DNA of 23,036 nt, taken from positions 1-23,036 of the IMG/VR virus record IMGVR_UViG_3300037070_001176, one strand, 5' to 3'. Below, one piece after another: positions 21,351-23,036 of the stretch. The notes under the pieces were generated by a model. That model was given only the letters and a program-made list of their open reading frames with translations. It was not told the origin of the DNA and did not search any database. This stretch comes from a virus. The translations under genes and the position numbers were made by a program. Position 1 is the stretch's first letter; each line of letters opens with the position of its first letter.

Positions 21351-21547
21351 TGAAGATTAAATCTATTATTATTGAATTGACAGCCTCTGACCAAGAAAGA
21401 ACTAGAGAACAGTTTATTGAATCTAGAACTCTTATGCTAGGTAATGGAAAATGGTCAGTTAAAGGGGATAATGATGGATTATTTCCTGGAGAAGTTAGAC
21501 TAGTCAGTATGATTGAAGAAGTCAGAAGTAAAGTTGGGAGCATCTAA
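21350..21547 (+). CDS. 65-residue hypothetical protein
   Basis: ATG at 21350, TAA overlapping the next start (TAATG). The product contains IIIELTASDQERTREQF and GLFPGEVRLVSMIEEVRSK. Small alpha/beta protein. Placement directly before the RecA-like ATPase suggests it belongs to the recombination set, but no motif shows this. Confidence 0.65.
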   Translation: MKIKSIIIELTASDQERTREQFIESRTLMLGNGKWSVKGDNDGLFPGEVRLVSMIEEVRSKVGSI

Positions 21548-22377
21548 TGCCCGACGTATTTGATATCGATCCTATGTCAAAGTATATGGCTTTCTATGTA
21601 GGTCCAAATGGATGTGGAAAGTCTATTGCTATTGCATCCTGGAAAGAAGTTGGGCCAGTATATACATTTGACTTTGATGGTCGAATGAATAGTGTTGTTA
21701 ATTGGTATAAGGATAAAGGTCTAAAGAAAGGTGAACTAATCTATGATACCTACGGTCCCTCTAACCTTTATGATGCTTATACTAAACTTAAAGACCTAGT
21801 AGAAGTTCATTGTCCTTATTCAGCAGTATCATTAGACTCATTTACGGCCGCGACTATTACGGCTGTAACATACTCAATTTATAAGCGGATGGGAAAAGGT
21901 CCAAATAGTAAAGACTATCCTAAACTTTCTAAGGGAGAGATGCTTCTACCTGATTGGGATGAGTGGAACGCAGAGGCAATGTTCGTTACCATCATGCTAG
22001 ACCTTTGTAAGCAATTAGCGGCGCGCGGTATAGCAATATTCTGGACTGGCCATCCTGTTCAAAGAATGAATATTAAACAGGAAGGCAATACTCAAAAGAT
22101 TAGCTATCAGACTAAATTTGCAGCATTTGGCCATAAGAGTGATAGTTTAATTCCCATTTATTTTAATGAAATTTATCATTTTAGACCAGAAATTGATATC
22201 ATGACTAATACTGTCATGAGAAAGTGCCATACACAGCCTGCTGAAGATGTAGTAGCTAAGACAGCACTTAATCTTCCAAAAGTAATAGATTGGACAAATA
22301 GAAATTTCAGGGAGACTTTCCTCTCCTGTCTAGGAAAAAAGGAGCAGCCTATTGAAGTAAAAACAATTACTATCTAA
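21547..22377 (+). CDS. RecA-like AAA ATPase, Sak4-like candidate
   Basis: 276 residues. Walker A VGPNGCGKS (18-26) and a Walker B-like strand AVSLDSF (93-99) define a RecA-fold ATPase of the group often labelled AAA_24 or Sak4-like in phages. Such proteins, paired with an ssDNA-binding protein and a nuclease, promote strand annealing or exchange. GIAIFWTGHP near 160 matches the sensor strand. FAAFGHKSDSLIPIYFNEIY continues the typical C-terminal half. The neighbours (nuclease upstream, ssDNA-binding candidate downstream) support this. ATPase is secure, the Sak4 assignment is likely but not proven. Confidence 0.82.
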   Translation: MPDVFDIDPMSKYMAFYVGPNGCGKSIAIASWKEVGPVYTFDFDGRMNSVVNWYKDKGLKKGELIYDTYGPSNLYDAYTKLKDLVEVHCPYSAVSLDSFTAATITAVTYSIYKRMGKGPNSKDYPKLSKGEMLLPDWDEWNAEAMFVTIMLDLCKQLAARGIAIFWTGHPVQRMNIKQEGNTQKISYQTKFAAFGHKSDSLIPIYFNEIYHFRPEIDIMTNTVMRKCHTQPAEDVVAKTALNLPKVIDWTNRNFRETFLSCLGKKEQPIEVKTITI

Positions 22378-22436
22378 GTGTTGATCTCTAATTGTTTCGT
22401 TAGGTAAGTTAAGAGAAGAAGGAAAAGGTAAATCAA

Positions 22437-22868
22437 ATGAAGATTCGTGTTACTCCGGAAGACTTTCTTAAGGGTGGATTGGCTGAACTTGGTTGGCTTC
22501 CTGCACAGATTACTAAGTGGGATGAAAGTGGAGTTGCAGGACCAAATGCTAAGAATCCTGGTAGTCAGTTTACTAAGGTAGAGTTTACTGTTACTGTTGG
22601 TGGTTCTAAAGGTAAGATTGTTTATGCTAACTTTTCTGAGGTTGCAGGAGTCTTTGTCGTTCCTTTGATTGAAGCTATCAGTGGGCAGAAGGTAGATAAG
22701 GCGGCTATCCTTGAAATGGATGTCCGTAAGGAATCTATGGAAGGTAAATTGGTAGATATCCATACGATTGCAAGTTCTTACAATGGTAAGCCAGGTCGTC
22801 AGATTGACCTCTTCCGACCCTATACTGGACCTGCCATGAGTGCAGAAGTTGCTCAGGCTGGTGTCTAA
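22437..22868 (+). CDS. DUF669-like putative ssDNA-binding protein
   Basis: 143 residues from ATG 22437; AAGGAAAAGG lies 9-18 bases upstream. It begins IRVTPEDFLKGGLAELGWLP and AQITKW, with a beta-rich middle (TKVEFTVTVGG and KIVYANFSEVAG) and a Pro/Gly-rich end (DLFRPYTGPAMSAEV). The G-W-x-P-A-x-I-T-K opening followed by paired beta strands matches the DUF669/OB-like phage proteins that accompany recombinases. SSB function is inferred from this and from its position after the ATPase. It lacks the acidic tip of classic SSB. Confidence 0.6.
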   Translation: MKIRVTPEDFLKGGLAELGWLPAQITKWDESGVAGPNAKNPGSQFTKVEFTVTVGGSKGKIVYANFSEVAGVFVVPLIEAISGQKVDKAAILEMDVRKESMEGKLVDIHTIASSYNGKPGRQIDLFRPYTGPAMSAEVAQAGV

Positions 22869-22879
22869 TTAGCTAAAGT

Positions 22880-22990
22880 TTACTGCTAGGATGCCTAGAT
22901 TTACTAGGATGGTATTCTGATACTACGAAGTTATAAAGACTGGGAAGTATGTATCTACCCAAGAATACTAGACAAACATCCTAGCAGTAA
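22880..22990 (+). ncRNA. Second structured RNA-like element, 14-bp closing stem
   Basis: TTACTGCTAGGATG (22880-22893) pairs perfectly with CATCCTAGCAGTAA (22977-22990). The 83-base interior has hairpins CCTAG/CTAGG (22894-22898 with 22904-22908), GTAT/ATAC (22912-22915 with 22920-22923) and TGGG/CCCA (22941-22944 with 22958-22961). The layout is cloverleaf-like, but the T-loop and other tRNA hallmarks are absent. It sits between the stop of the DUF669-like gene and the ribosome site of the next gene. It has no terminal T-run. It resembles the element at 12708 in plan, not in sequence. Confidence 0.6.
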
Positions 22991-23007
22991 TTATTGATTG
23001 GAACATT

Positions 23008-23036
23008 ATGGATATTTTTAGTCAGTTACGTAGATC
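23008..23036 (+). CDS. Start of next gene, cut by window edge
   Basis: ATG at 23008 with TTGGAA 6 bases upstream opens MDIFSQLRR and runs off the end. It lies 17 bases after the structured element. Nothing more can be said of its product. Confidence 0.45.

Noticed and set aside
22374-22763. 129-codon minus-strand frame
   Set aside because: Shadow opposite the DUF669-like gene, which has a ribosome site and operon context.
22880-22990. tRNA gene
   Set aside because: The plan is cloverleaf-like, but the closing stem is 14 bp and the T-loop, D-loop and CCA signals are missing.

Overview
The window reads as part of the genome of a tailed double-stranded DNA phage, probably podovirus-like. A TerL-type terminase, a portal, a likely scaffold and holin-like genes lie on the minus strand, and replication/recombination genes lie on the plus strand. 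The DNA is AT-rich. Many genes overlap as ATGA or TAATG, and there are dozens of very small genes. There is no integrase, tRNA, rRNA, insertion sequence or CRISPR array. The recognisable promoters look like bacterial sigma70 promoters with extended -10 elements, so a bacterial host is likely, but the sequence does not identify which one.

Left arm (1-9236, minus strand): one late operon read leftwards from an extended -10 promoter near 9218-9236. Its order is a small-terminase-like HTH protein, a signal-peptide-bearing fibre-like protein, a propeller-like two-domain protein, two related one-pass membrane proteins (holin-like), the large terminase, a small CxxC coiled protein, a 45-residue protein, a portal with an inserted zinc ribbon, and an acidic scaffold-like protein cut by the window edge.

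Control region (9174-10232): a divergent intergenic stretch carries four evenly arranged copies of GGTATKACC and a good plus-strand promoter. Three tiny genes and a terminator follow.

Monocistronic cassette and origin-like region (10793-12517): a strong promoter, a hairpin at the predicted 5' mRNA end, an unusually GC-rich 222-codon gene and a terminator. About 940 bp without a convincing gene follows. It holds an imperfect 44-bp inverted repeat, an AT-rich core and repeated AAAAAYTACAYAC elements, and resembles a replication origin. A second early promoter shares its -10 region with the first.

Early/replication operon (12518-23036, plus strand): a zinc-finger protein whose 5' end is duplicated upstream of a long structured RNA, a winged-helix protein, a SNF2-type helicase, many small zinc-binding or unknown proteins, a SLOG-like protein, an iron-sulphur RecB/Cas4-type nuclease, a RecA-like ATPase and a DUF669-like putative ssDNA-binding protein. 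Together the last three and the helicase make a plausible replication/recombination set. A second structured RNA element lies just before the gene cut by the right edge.

Most striking are two RNA-like elements, 12708-12879 and 22880-22990. Each has a long closing stem enclosing three short hairpins, and each ends shortly upstream of a start codon. The first is bracketed by a duplication of the following gene's start.
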